A DNA stretch of 64,000 nt from Syntrophaceae bacterium UBA2188 (GTDB taxonomy: Bacteria; Desulfobacterota; BSN033; UBA1163): NCBI GenBank assembly GCA_002327985.1, contig DCVM01000184.1:1-64000 (forward strand), in the 5' to 3' direction. The notes below the pieces were generated by a model. The model worked only from the letters and a program-made list of their open reading frames with translations. It did not search any database and had not been told where the DNA came from. A program made the translations under genes and the position numbers. Shown in pieces: positions 1 through 7,220 of the stretch (the first letter of the stretch is position 1; each line of letters starts with the position of its first letter).

Positions 1-2
1 AT

Positions 3-1331
3 AGTTTTCACGCAGGTTTCAGGTTAAATTCTCAAAATAACGTCCATTCTATTTCTGATATCCAAGCCAAAATCCGATTCCTTTCTGAAGAATGTCCATC
101 GGGTACATGGATACGAGGCAAAGGATATAACGAATTCTACCTGACTGAGAAGCGTCATCCCAACCGCGAGGATCTCGACAGAGCCACTTCTATTCACCCT
201 ATAAAACTCACACACCGCTCAGGACATGCCCATGTATTGAATAGCGCGGCCTTAAGAATGGTAGGCATCTCAAAGGAAAGTTCCGATCCCCCTGGAGGTC
301 TCATCGATAGGGATATCAGGACGGGGGAGCCTACGGGAGTTCTTTATGAAATGGGCAATTATCTTGCTGAGATAATACCCCCTATCGATAGCGATCAAAT
401 GGAGCGGGGAATAAGACGGGTCAATCAAGAACTTCTTTCCTGTGGCATTACTTCCATCCAGGACGCCACCTCTCACAATGATTTTAATCGATGGAAAATG
501 TTCAAGTGCTGGAAGGAGAATGGGTTGCTCAGGTCTAGGGTAAATATGATGATAGGTATAGACGGCTTCAATGAATATAGAAAGCATCCATACTCAGCTC
601 AAGGAGATAAAAATCACCTCAGCCTTGGAGGTGTAAAGATCATCATCCATGAAACCACTGGCCAGCTTACTCCGTCCCAACAAGAACTAAATGAGATGGT
701 AAATCATATTCATCAGTCAGGATTTCAAGCCATTCTCCACGCAATTGAAGAGAATCCTATTGAAGCTGCTTGTACTGCTATTGAGCATGCATTAAAAAAG
801 TCCCCTAAATCAGACCATAGACATCGGATCGAGCACTGCTCTGTGTGTCCCTCATCGTTAGCTAAGAAATTAGCCTCTCTCGGAATCCTAGTCGTCACGC
901 AACCATCTTTCATCTATTATAGCGGAGAGAGGTACCTGAGAACCGTGCCAAGTAATCAATTGAAGTATCTATATCCAATAGCAACGCTTATGAAGAATAA
1001 AGTTAACATTGCGGGTAGTTCCGATTGTCCTATTGCCCCCATAAATCCACTGGTGGGAATTTATGCTGCCACTTCCCGAACAGCCGATAGTGGAGAGAGA
1101 ATTTTACCTGAAGAAAGGATAACGCCGGAAGAAGCATTAAAAATGTATACAGAGGTTGCGGCAATGGCCAGTTTCGAGGAGAAAGATAAAGGAACGATTT
1201 CTCCTGGTAAACTGGCCGATCTGGTGGTTTTGAATGGCGATCCGACCAAACTTCCAATCGATGATATAAAGGATATTAAGGTGGAAATGACAATCCTCGA
1301 TGGAGAGGTAGTTTGGGATAAAATGAGCTAA
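3..1331 (+). CDS. Amidohydrolase family 3 (YtcJ-like) metal-dependent hydrolase, 5'-truncated
   Basis: The frame is open from the left window edge to TAA at 1329-1331, so the start lies outside. The TTG near 237 is an internal codon, because family-typical sequence continues upstream of it: WIRGKGYNEF near 108-137 and HRSGHAHVLNSAAL near 213-254. Further motifs are LHAIEENP, HRIEHC and SSDCPI, then a C-terminal GTISPGKLADLVVL stretch, the order seen in amidohydrolase_3 proteins such as YtcJ. These are usually metal-dependent hydrolases of C-N or related bonds; the substrate is unknown. This is the only supported plus-strand gene. Its stop overlaps the stop of the convergent CoA-transferase gene by four bases (1328-1331), leaving no room for a terminator between them. 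Confidence 0.85.
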   Translation, partial: SFHAGFRLNSQNNVHSISDIQAKIRFLSEECPSGTWIRGKGYNEFYLTEKRHPNREDLDRATSIHPIKLTHRSGHAHVLNSAALRMVGISKESSDPPGGLIDRDIRTGEPTGVLYEMGNYLAEIIPPIDSDQMERGIRRVNQELLSCGITSIQDATSHNDFNRWKMFKCWKENGLLRSRVNMMIGIDGFNEYRKHPYSAQGDKNHLSLGGVKIIIHETTGQLTPSQQELNEMVNHIHQSGFQAILHAIEENPIEAACTAIEHALKKSPKSDHRHRIEHCSVCPSSLAKKLASLGILVVTQPSFIYYSGERYLRTVPSNQLKYLYPIATLMKNKVNIAGSSDCPIAPINPLVGIYAATSRTADSGERILPEERITPEEALKMYTEVAAMASFEEKDKGTISPGKLADLVVLNGDPTKLPIDDIKDIKVEMTILDGEVVWDKMS

Positions 1332-2515
1332 CCAATAACCCCCTTCTCAATAAGCGATGAAAATTCCCCTTCTGTTAAACCGAGCAATTCAATAAAAACA
1401 TATCGATTGTCTTCACCCAATACTGGCCCAGCCTTCCAACCTACTGTTAGGTCATCAGCGAACCTTATCGGAGACCTATCTGAAATCGTCCTACCAATGG
1501 TCGGATGCTCTAATTGAATAAAAAAATCCCTTGCCAATAGTTGAGGATCTCTTGCTAAATCTTCAGCACTCTGGACAACCCCTGCTGAGATACCGGCTTC
1601 TTGAAGGAGATCTACCACTTCTTCCGGCGGATGTTGGATAGTCCAATGGGTCAATAACCCATCTAATTCTTCTGCGTTCTCTTGTCTTTTTGATAAAGTA
1701 GAAAACTTTTCGTCCTTGGTCCAGTCTGGATGACCAAGTATGTGGCATAGGCTTTGCCATTCTTCCCCATTGAACACGGCAATGACACACCACCTATCCG
1801 TTCCCAAACATTTGTAGCATCCGTAAGGAGCTGCTGATAAGTAATTCGATCGATTTCCATAAGGCAGGACTTGTTTATGATTCTGGGATATATCCAAGAA
1901 CGTGGGTCCCAATAACGTACAAATTGCTTCATATTCGGAAAGATCAATATATTGGCTTTGACCCGTTTTTTCTCTATATTCCAGAGCTGATAGGGTTGCG
2001 AATGCTGCATAAAGGCCAGAAATGAAATCGGCATATGCGTACCCCAAACCCATAGGCGAATCTTTGTTATAAGAGGTCAGGTAGGTGAGGCCTGAAAGGG
2101 CATGCAAGGTCGGTCCATATGCCACATAATCTTTCCAAGTGCCATCCTGTCCCATTGTTGATACACTCACCATGATTAGATCAGATCTTACTCCTTTCAG
2201 CCTCTCATAATCCAATCCCCAATTCGACATCACTCGTGGAGAGAAATTCTCAATCACCACATCACTTATTTTGATAAGCTTTAAAAATATCTCCCTTGCT
2301 TCAGGATAATTCATATCCAGAGTTATGCTGCGTTTGTTCCGATTCCAATGATTAAAATACCCAGTAAGATTGGACTCAGCACCCTTAGCCGTCTTTTTAG
2401 ATTGGATCTTAATCACCTCGGCTCCAAAATCGCCAAGGATTCTCGTGGCATAGGGTCCTGCCAATACCCAGGTGAAGTCTAAAATCCGTAACCCCTTGAG
2501 AACCTTTTGATCCAT
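1328..2515 (-). CDS. Family III (CaiB/BaiF) CoA-transferase, Asp-containing subunit
   Basis: 395 residues, the usual family length. The N-terminus has the typical GLRILDFTWVLAGPYATRIL start followed by LGDFGAEVIKI. The catalytic aspartate that forms the acyl anhydride in this family appears at D163, in YADFISGLYAAF. It moves CoA between carboxylic acids; the acids are not readable from sequence. The gene starts 11 bp after the stop of the 2527-3726 gene, a paralogue lacking the catalytic Asp. By analogy with the two-subunit benzylsuccinate CoA-transferase BbsEF, I infer that the two form a hetero-oligomer in which this subunit carries the chemistry. The 3' end overlaps the convergent amidohydrolase by 4 bp. 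Confidence 0.9.
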   Translation of the reverse strand: MDQKVLKGLRILDFTWVLAGPYATRILGDFGAEVIKIQSKKTAKGAESNLTGYFNHWNRNKRSITLDMNYPEAREIFLKLIKISDVVIENFSPRVMSNWGLDYERLKGVRSDLIMVSVSTMGQDGTWKDYVAYGPTLHALSGLTYLTSYNKDSPMGLGYAYADFISGLYAAFATLSALEYREKTGQSQYIDLSEYEAICTLLGPTFLDISQNHKQVLPYGNRSNYLSAAPYGCYKCLGTDRWCVIAVFNGEEWQSLCHILGHPDWTKDEKFSTLSKRQENAEELDGLLTHWTIQHPPEEVVDLLQEAGISAGVVQSAEDLARDPQLLARDFFIQLEHPTIGRTISDRSPIRFADDLTVGWKAGPVLGEDNRYVFIELLGLTEGEFSSLIEKGVIG

Positions 2516-2526
2516 TTTAATTCTAT

Positions 2527-3726
2527 TTAAATAACATTCAACGAAGCAAGCCTTTTTAATTCCTCTTGTGAAATCCCCAGTTCCTTCTGGTAAACTTGAA
2601 GATTATCTTCACCTATCAAAGGGGCTCTTTCCCACCGGTCTATAGAAGCTCTATTTATTTTATAAGGTGCTCCTGGATAGTAAATTGATCTGCATAATTC
2701 CGGGTGTTCAACGTCTATGAAAAAACCCCGAGCCTTAAGCTGGGGATTGTGCGAAACTTCTTCAGGAGAATTTACGGGTGCCCAGGAAAAACGCATGAGT
2801 TGCCCCTTTTCAAAAAGCTCATCCGTAGAATGATTTTTAGTCCATCGTTTCAGTACTTCGATAATATGATCAACATGTTGAAGACGATATTCTTCTTCGA
2901 GGTACTTCTCATCTTTTAAATCTTCAGCCATCCCTTGGTTATCCATCCATTCAACCAAAGTCTCCCATTGCTGAAAGGGCGTGAATAAGATATGACCATC
3001 TTTACAAGGCAGAATGCAAAAGGAGTTATTCCAATAGAGACTACCTTGCCTTTTTGGCACGACCTTTTCGTAAAAATAACGGATCATGACATGATCTAGG
3101 GTTGAAACCACTGACTCTTGCAACGAAATATCAATATGTTCTCCCTTTCCACTCTGAGTTCGTTTGCGAAGGGCCAGAAGAATACCAATTGCAGCAAAAA
3201 GGGAAGCGGTGTAATAGGATTGCTCCCCAAAGGCCTTGAGAGGAGGACTTGAAGAAGAACCGTTAACATACATCTGGCCCCCAAATGCAGAGGCTACAAT
3301 GTCACATGATTTATATTGACTTCGAGGACCGTTTTGTCCAAAACCTGTCACCGAGACCAAAATCAGTTTGGGGTTTTCTCTGCTTAAGACGTCGAAGCCT
3401 AAATCAATCCTTTTAAGGTGACCCGGGCTGAAAGTCTCAATGACAATGTCGGCCTTTTTTACCAATCTAAGAAAGATGCCCTTCCCTTCCTCATGTTCTA
3501 AATTAAGGGTAATACCCATTTTATTCGTGTTGTGATAATAGAAAAAAAGACTCTTTTCCGGGTTGGGACAATCCCCCCAAAATGGCCCTATCCTTCGGGA
3601 TGGATCACCACCTGGGATTTCTATTTTAATAACCCGGGCTCCTAAATCCGCTAAGAGTTTGGAGCAGAAGCTGGCTTTCTCGTCTGTCAAATCCAAAATT
3701 TGTATTCCTTCCAAAAAGCCCTTCAT
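2527..3726 (-). CDS. Family III CoA-transferase paralogue lacking the catalytic Asp
   Basis: 399 residues with the full CaiB/BaiF fold signature: IQILDLTDEKASFCSKLLAD at the start, LADLGARVIKIEIPGGDPSR at 25-44 and SVTGFGQNGP near 125. At the position of the catalytic Asp it has Tyr (about 171-172, in GEQSYYTASLFAA). It shares the DLTDEK opening and the QSY motif with the 14127-15365 gene, which also lacks the Asp and also has an Asp-containing neighbour. Inference: it is the non-catalytic or substrate-binding half of a heteromeric CoA-transferase with the 1328-2515 product. It could instead be an independent enzyme using another residue. Confidence 0.85.
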   Translation of the reverse strand: MKGFLEGIQILDLTDEKASFCSKLLADLGARVIKIEIPGGDPSRRIGPFWGDCPNPEKSLFFYYHNTNKMGITLNLEHEEGKGIFLRLVKKADIVIETFSPGHLKRIDLGFDVLSRENPKLILVSVTGFGQNGPRSQYKSCDIVASAFGGQMYVNGSSSSPPLKAFGEQSYYTASLFAAIGILLALRKRTQSGKGEHIDISLQESVVSTLDHVMIRYFYEKVVPKRQGSLYWNNSFCILPCKDGHILFTPFQQWETLVEWMDNQGMAEDLKDEKYLEEEYRLQHVDHIIEVLKRWTKNHSTDELFEKGQLMRFSWAPVNSPEEVSHNPQLKARGFFIDVEHPELCRSIYYPGAPYKINRASIDRWERAPLIGEDNLQVYQKELGISQEELKRLASLNVI

Positions 3727-3762
3727 TTTAAATTTCTCATCTCCAATTTTAATTCCTGAAAC

Positions 3763-4722
3763 TCAGATAATTTTCTCTATCACTTTTTGATACCCTTCTA
3801 TAAGATTCTGAACCACCGTTGCTGCAGGAAGGATTTCTTTGATCAGGCCAGCTGAAGCCCCGCAATAGGCCTCCCCATTCTCTAAGTCCCCTTCTAACTG
3901 TCCAGTTCTCACACGGCTGTAACCAAGAAAATTCCTAAAATCATCAGCGGAAGCAGCCGACTCCTCTAATTCTAATAAGCGCCGGGCAAATTCTGTCTTC
4001 AGGCTTCTTGTGGGCAATAACTTCCTGCATGTAATCACTGTATCGGTATCATTGGCCTCTAAAATAGCCTGTTTATATCTCAAATTAGCAATACTCTCCT
4101 CCACTACAACAAATCGCGACCCCAACTGTACCCCTTCGGCACCGAGAGCAAATGCTGCCACTATTCCTCTTGAATCGACAATGCCACCTGCTGCAACGAT
4201 GGGTATGGAAACTGCATCCGTCACCTGCGGCAATAAGGAAAAAAGAGGAAGTTCATCGAATCCGAGATGACCTGCCGCTTCAACACCTTCAACAATCACG
4301 GCATCCACATTACAGGATTCTGCAATCTTGGCTTGTTTTACAGAGCTTACAACATGGAGAACCTTAAAACTTTCTTTATGTAAAACTTCGGTATAATGAT
4401 GAGGATCTCCTGCTGCTGTAACGATAATGCCAGTCTTTTCTTTAAGGATTACATCAATAAACACCCCACTCCGTTCCAAATCCAACGGGATATTAATAGC
4501 GAATGGCTTTTTTGCTAAATCTCTCACCTTCCCTATTTGGAACTGAAGATTTTCTATGGAATCTCCATATCTCTCCATCCCAGCTAAAGGGCTGATGATC
4601 CCCAAACCCCCTGCATTGGAAACAGCGGCTGCAAGTTCTGCTGTGGCGAGCCAAAGCATGCCTCCCTGGAGGATCGGATATTCAATTCCAAGCAAGTCAC
4701 AAATACGTGTTTTTTTCATCAA
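3763..4722 (-). CDS. Nitronate monooxygenase / enoyl reductase-like FMN protein (NPD family)
   Basis: 319 residues forming a predicted TIM barrel. It opens with ICDLLGIEYPILQGGMLWLA and continues with AVSNAGGLGIIS, VEGVEAAGHLG (position of the active-site His in nitronate monooxygenases), AAGGIVDSRG and ALGAEGVQLGSRF, the FMN phosphate-binding end of the barrel. The family includes nitronate monooxygenases, FabK-type enoyl reductases and many uncharacterised flavoproteins, so substrate and direction are open. It precedes the 2527-3726 gene on the same strand. The upstream DNA holds two operator-like repeats (4733-4781) and a large inverted repeat (4797-4967), so it probably begins a transcription unit. 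Confidence 0.85.
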   Translation of the reverse strand: MMKKTRICDLLGIEYPILQGGMLWLATAELAAAVSNAGGLGIISPLAGMERYGDSIENLQFQIGKVRDLAKKPFAINIPLDLERSGVFIDVILKEKTGIIVTAAGDPHHYTEVLHKESFKVLHVVSSVKQAKIAESCNVDAVIVEGVEAAGHLGFDELPLFSLLPQVTDAVSIPIVAAGGIVDSRGIVAAFALGAEGVQLGSRFVVVEESIANLRYKQAILEANDTDTVITCRKLLPTRSLKTEFARRLLELEESAASADDFRNFLGYSRVRTGQLEGDLENGEAYCGASAGLIKEILPAATVVQNLIEGYQKVIEKII

Positions 4723-4732
4723 ATTACCTCAA

Positions 4733-4781
4733 GTTTACTACTCTCTATGGTAAACAGCTTTTTACTCTCCATAATGTAAAC
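4733..4781 (-). promoter_or_regulatory. Two tandem operator-like dyads upstream of the NPD-family gene
   Basis: On the plus strand, GTTTAC (4733-4738), 11 bases, GTAAAC (4750-4755) forms one dyad. TTTAC (4761-4765), 10 bases, GTAAAC (4776-4781) forms a second. The spacer sequence CTCTC-CAT/CTCTC-TAT is also related, so the unit is repeated about 26 bp apart, just 5' of the ATG at 4722. This looks like a pair of binding sites for a dimeric regulator; no regulator gene is present in the window. Confidence 0.4.
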
Positions 4782-4796
4782 CTTAACGTTGCAATG

Positions 4797-4967
4797 AAAA
4801 GGGAGGTGGGCATGCTTCCAATCCTTTACAATTGCGGATCGTTTCTATATTTTATGGGGGACATTTGATGTCACCTAAGGTGACCTCTGGGTTATGTTTG
4901 AAACCTTAGTAGCAGACCGTATAAAGGTGCCGCTGTAAAGGCTTTCCAGCATACCCACCTCCCTTTT
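4797..4967. repeat. Long imperfect inverted repeat, possible MITE-like element or structured RNA
   Basis: The 20-base arms 4797-4816 and 4948-4967 are reverse complements with one mismatch (AAAAGGGAGGTGGG core). After a 6-base mismatch the pairing resumes with CCTTTACA against TGTAAAGG, then GCGG against CCGC. The centre contains a further small dyad, GTCACCTAAGGTGAC near 4876-4890. The whole element is about 171 bp, non-coding, and sits between the NPD-family gene and the alpha/beta hydrolase. T-runs follow the stem on both strands. I cannot tell whether it is a non-autonomous mobile element, a bidirectional terminator or an RNA. Confidence 0.55.
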
Positions 4968-5003
4968 TATATAATTTTTACGCAACTATCAGGTAAATCT
5001 TTC

Positions 5004-5849
5004 TTATTTTCCATCTAAAAAATCTGAAATCACTTCTTTAAAAACCTTTGGATTCTCTTGGGCTGGCATATGTGTTGCCATAGGTATCTCCTCAAATTTT
5101 GCATTGGGGATGATATTGCATATTCTCCGGCCATCGGCACGGGATAAAAAGAGACTCTCCTTTCCCCTTATAACTAAGGTTGGACTGGATATGTTCGCTA
5201 AAAAGGGGCTGAGGTCTTCAATCATGCAACCCAGCAGATTGGATTGAAGGCTCATTCTAACATCAAATTTAGGAACAAATTTCCTATCTTGTATCTTTTT
5301 ATAACCGTAGTATGCAAGATGTCGACAGGTTTTCGTTGATATGTATGGGTAAAGATGTTGTATTGCTTTGACCACTTCACTCAAAGAAAAAGCTTGGAGA
5401 GGAAAATTGGTGAGGTGGTGTCTGAATGCCTTAGAATTTTTTGGATTGCTCCACAGGCGGGCATCAATGAGAACAAGTCGTTCTACATTTTCAGGATAGC
5501 AGACAGTGTAAAATAATCCATTTCGGGCTCCCATGGAGTGACCAATTATAATCAAATCCCTTAATCTTAAGATTTCAATGATCTTAGCAATGTCTGAAAA
5601 ATGGTCATCAATTGTGTAGAATCCGCTTTTTGACCATTGACTTTCTCCATGACCTCGTTGATCCAGAGCGATGATAAGGTATCGATTCCTGAAGTTTAAA
5701 GCAAATTCATCCCACGTGTGTGCGTGTCCCATGAAACCGTGTAGAAGCAATATCGTCTTGTCCCCACTCATTCCCCATTTAATATAATGTAATCGGAGGC
5801 CATTGACGTTCAAATATTCATCTTTTGGTATCATGTTGTAGGTTTTCAT
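5004..5849 (-). CDS. Alpha/beta hydrolase
   Basis: 281 residues with a complete catalytic triad in order: HGFMGHAHTW oxyanion region near 38, ALDQRGHGES, nucleophile Ser in GHSMGA near 105, Asp region around PTLVIRGKESL, and His in MATHMPAQENP near the C-terminus. The fold covers esterases, C-C bond hydrolases and CoA thioesterases, so the substrate is unknown. It is separated by about 280-350 bp of non-coding DNA on both sides and has its own promoter-like sequence at 5875-5904, so it is probably monocistronic. Confidence 0.88.
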   Translation of the reverse strand: MKTYNMIPKDEYLNVNGLRLHYIKWGMSGDKTILLLHGFMGHAHTWDEFALNFRNRYLIIALDQRGHGESQWSKSGFYTIDDHFSDIAKIIEILRLRDLIIIGHSMGARNGLFYTVCYPENVERLVLIDARLWSNPKNSKAFRHHLTNFPLQAFSLSEVVKAIQHLYPYISTKTCRHLAYYGYKKIQDRKFVPKFDVRMSLQSNLLGCMIEDLSPFLANISSPTLVIRGKESLFLSRADGRRICNIIPNAKFEEIPMATHMPAQENPKVFKEVISDFLDGK

Positions 5850-5874
5850 TGACTCTGATTAGATGAATAATGTT

Positions 5875-5904
5875 ATCTTAGGCCAATTTGTGGACCAAGG
5901 TCAA
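5875..5904 (-). promoter_or_regulatory. Sigma-70-like promoter for the alpha/beta hydrolase gene
   Basis: On the minus strand, TTGACC (5904-5899) is followed after 18 bases by TAAGAT (5880-5875). This would place transcription start about 20 bases before the ATG at 5849. The -35 box overlaps a small GACC-TT-GGTC dyad. Prediction by eye only. Confidence 0.35.
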
Positions 5905-6200
5905 TTCTTATAATATTTGATAGGCCGAATGCAGTCACTAGTTTTCAAGAACTTTTGTGAATTGAGAGAGAATAAATATTGAAGAAAAATATTTATAAGA
6001 ATTAAGGGCTTAGACTCCGTAGCAGTGGTCCCACCATGTCTGAACTTTTGAAAAGGCCCCTATCTACCCTGACAAGTCTTGGGTTAGGTGGGATGTTGGA
6101 ATTGGAGGGGCATATAGGGGCCGTAGCTCATCTTATATTAAAAAAATTAATGATAAAACACTCTGACGACCACAAATGTAGTTTTTTTTCACCTCACTTT
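5905..6200. other. Non-coding gap with an inverted repeat (6055-6063 / 6114-6122)
   Basis: No supported gene in this part of the 5850-6200 gap. GGCCCCTAT at 6055-6063 pairs exactly with ATAGGGGCC at 6114-6122; inside and beside it TCCCACC and GGTGGGA also pair. Read on the minus strand the stem is followed by TTTTC, so it could terminate the long operon that ends at 6201, although the loop of about 50 bases is long for an intrinsic terminator. Confidence 0.35.
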
Positions 6201-6980
6201 CTAAGCTTGTCTCCTCATTCTACCCATTCGGTCAAGCAAAATGGTTTTATCTAAGTGAGTTCTCTCATGGTGAGGATTTAAATGAATAGATATCTCGTAA
6301 TTTTTCAATGCTTCAATTAATTCACCTTTCTCAAAATATTCGTTACCCAAACTATGGTAAATATCAGCGACCAGCTCCCTATCCCCCCATCTCATCCTTG
6401 AAGGGTTACTGAGATGGCCCTTATAGTCGAATCCCTCTGGTAAAATATTTTCGATATAAATCGATAAATTCTTGGTCTGGATAAGGGTCAGTACGTGCGG
6501 CCCGATCCCAAAGGCATTCTCTAAATAGAGGGCGTCTGCCTCGATTCCCATTCTCTTTAGGAGGCAGTTATAGAAAACCGTTAACCCTAAGCAATTCCCC
6601 ACGCTCTGACTATCTTTGTTGAGATGGGCATCAATGACATTATTTAAAAGAAAATTCCCATTGTATTTATACCGTTTGGGTTTCTCTATCCATAACCATG
6701 TGAAAAGGGCTCTTGCTCTCATTGCTGGATCAGAGGTTGGCTTGATCTCATGAATGAATTGTTTCTGAAGATAATCAATCTTGTCCACGTAGTCGTTTAA
6801 GCGGTCTTTCTCTATAATACCTGAGGCCAGTAGAGCTTCCTTTTCTAAATTGAAGACTCCTCTTTTAATGGCGAATCTCCTTATGCCAAGTTCTATCGTA
6901 AAGATAGATAATTGAAGACTGTTGTGATCAATCCGACGAAGGTAAGGGTTTGGGCTCTTGTACCTCCATCTCCTTATCAC
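6201..6980 (-). CDS. Transglutaminase-like (SirB1/core2-type) protein with C-terminal TPR
   Basis: About 259 residues. The core has SVGNCLGLTVFYNCLLKRMG with the likely nucleophile Cys, then an acidic stretch and FGIGPHVLTL with the matching His, as in the transglutaminase-like SirB1 family. The last 60 residues hold a TPR-like repeat (YHSLGNEYFEKGELIEALKN, then YEISIHLNPHHERTH). Function in this family is mostly unknown; a protease-like or scaffolding role is possible. The only upstream in-frame start is GTG at 6980, which lies inside the desulforedoxin gene (6928-7068). The true start may be further in, with a rare start codon after AAGGAG near 6885. Last gene of the run that starts at 23.9 kb. 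Confidence 0.7.
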   Translation of the reverse strand: MIRRWRYKSPNPYLRRIDHNSLQLSIFTIELGIRRFAIKRGVFNLEKEALLASGIIEKDRLNDYVDKIDYLQKQFIHEIKPTSDPAMRARALFTWLWIEKPKRYKYNGNFLLNNVIDAHLNKDSQSVGNCLGLTVFYNCLLKRMGIEADALYLENAFGIGPHVLTLIQTKNLSIYIENILPEGFDYKGHLSNPSRMRWGDRELVADIYHSLGNEYFEKGELIEALKNYEISIHLNPHHERTHLDKTILLDRMGRMRRQA

Positions 6981-7068
6981 AACAGACCACTACTCCCTCC
7001 CCAGCCTTCGTGCAAAGTATCTCCGTCCCACAAACTGTACACCGATACCTCTTCCCCAGTTGACTCAT
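6928..7068 (-). CDS. Desulforedoxin-like rubredoxin-fold protein, second copy
   Basis: A 46-residue ORF, ATG at 7066-7068, TGA at 6928-6930, with a strong AGGAAGGAG ribosome site that overlaps the end of the previous gene. It reads Y-R-C-T-V-C-G near residue 10, then C29-C30. The CxxC-15-CC spacing is that of desulforedoxin and of the N-terminal domain of desulfoferrodoxin, which bind one Fe(Cys)4 centre. There is one additional Cys (C19) and a short acidic/proline-rich tail not found in the classic 36-residue protein. It likely acts as a small electron carrier in anaerobic redox or oxygen defence. Tandem with 7082-7201. Confidence 0.88.
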   Translation of the reverse strand: MSQLGKRYRCTVCGTEILCTKAGEGVVVCCDKEMEVQEPKPLPSSD

Positions 7069-7081
7069 GGCTTGCTCCTTC

Positions 7082-7201
7082 CTACTTCTTCAACTCCATG
7101 GGTTGACCACAACAATGAACTGTCCCATTACCACCCCGGGTAACGATGAATTCTGCCCCGCACTTTTTACAAACATATCTCTTACCTACTTGATTTGCCA
7201 T
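7082..7201 (-). CDS. Desulforedoxin, first copy
   Basis: A 39-residue ORF with ATG at 7199-7201 behind AAGGAGGGG, and TAG at 7082-7084. The sequence starts MANQVGKRYVCKKCG and ends HCCGQPMELKK. Cys 11, 14, 30 and 31 give the desulforedoxin Fe(Cys)4 pattern, and its length nearly equals that of the Desulfovibrio protein. It lies 19 bp after the acyl-CoA ligase stop and 13 bp before the second copy, so all three are probably co-transcribed. The product should be a dimeric cytoplasmic iron protein; its partner is unknown. Confidence 0.92.
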   Translation of the reverse strand: MANQVGKRYVCKKCGAEFIVTRGGNGTVHCCGQPMELKK

Positions 7202-7220
7202 CTTTTCCCCTCCTTAGACA

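Noticed and set aside
237..1331. Amidohydrolase starting at TTG 237
   Set aside because: The frame is open to the window edge and the upstream residues match the family, so 237 is an internal Leu codon.
6036..6254. Plus-strand 72-codon ORF
   Set aside because: Low-complexity tail, no ribosome site or motif, and it runs into the real minus-strand gene.
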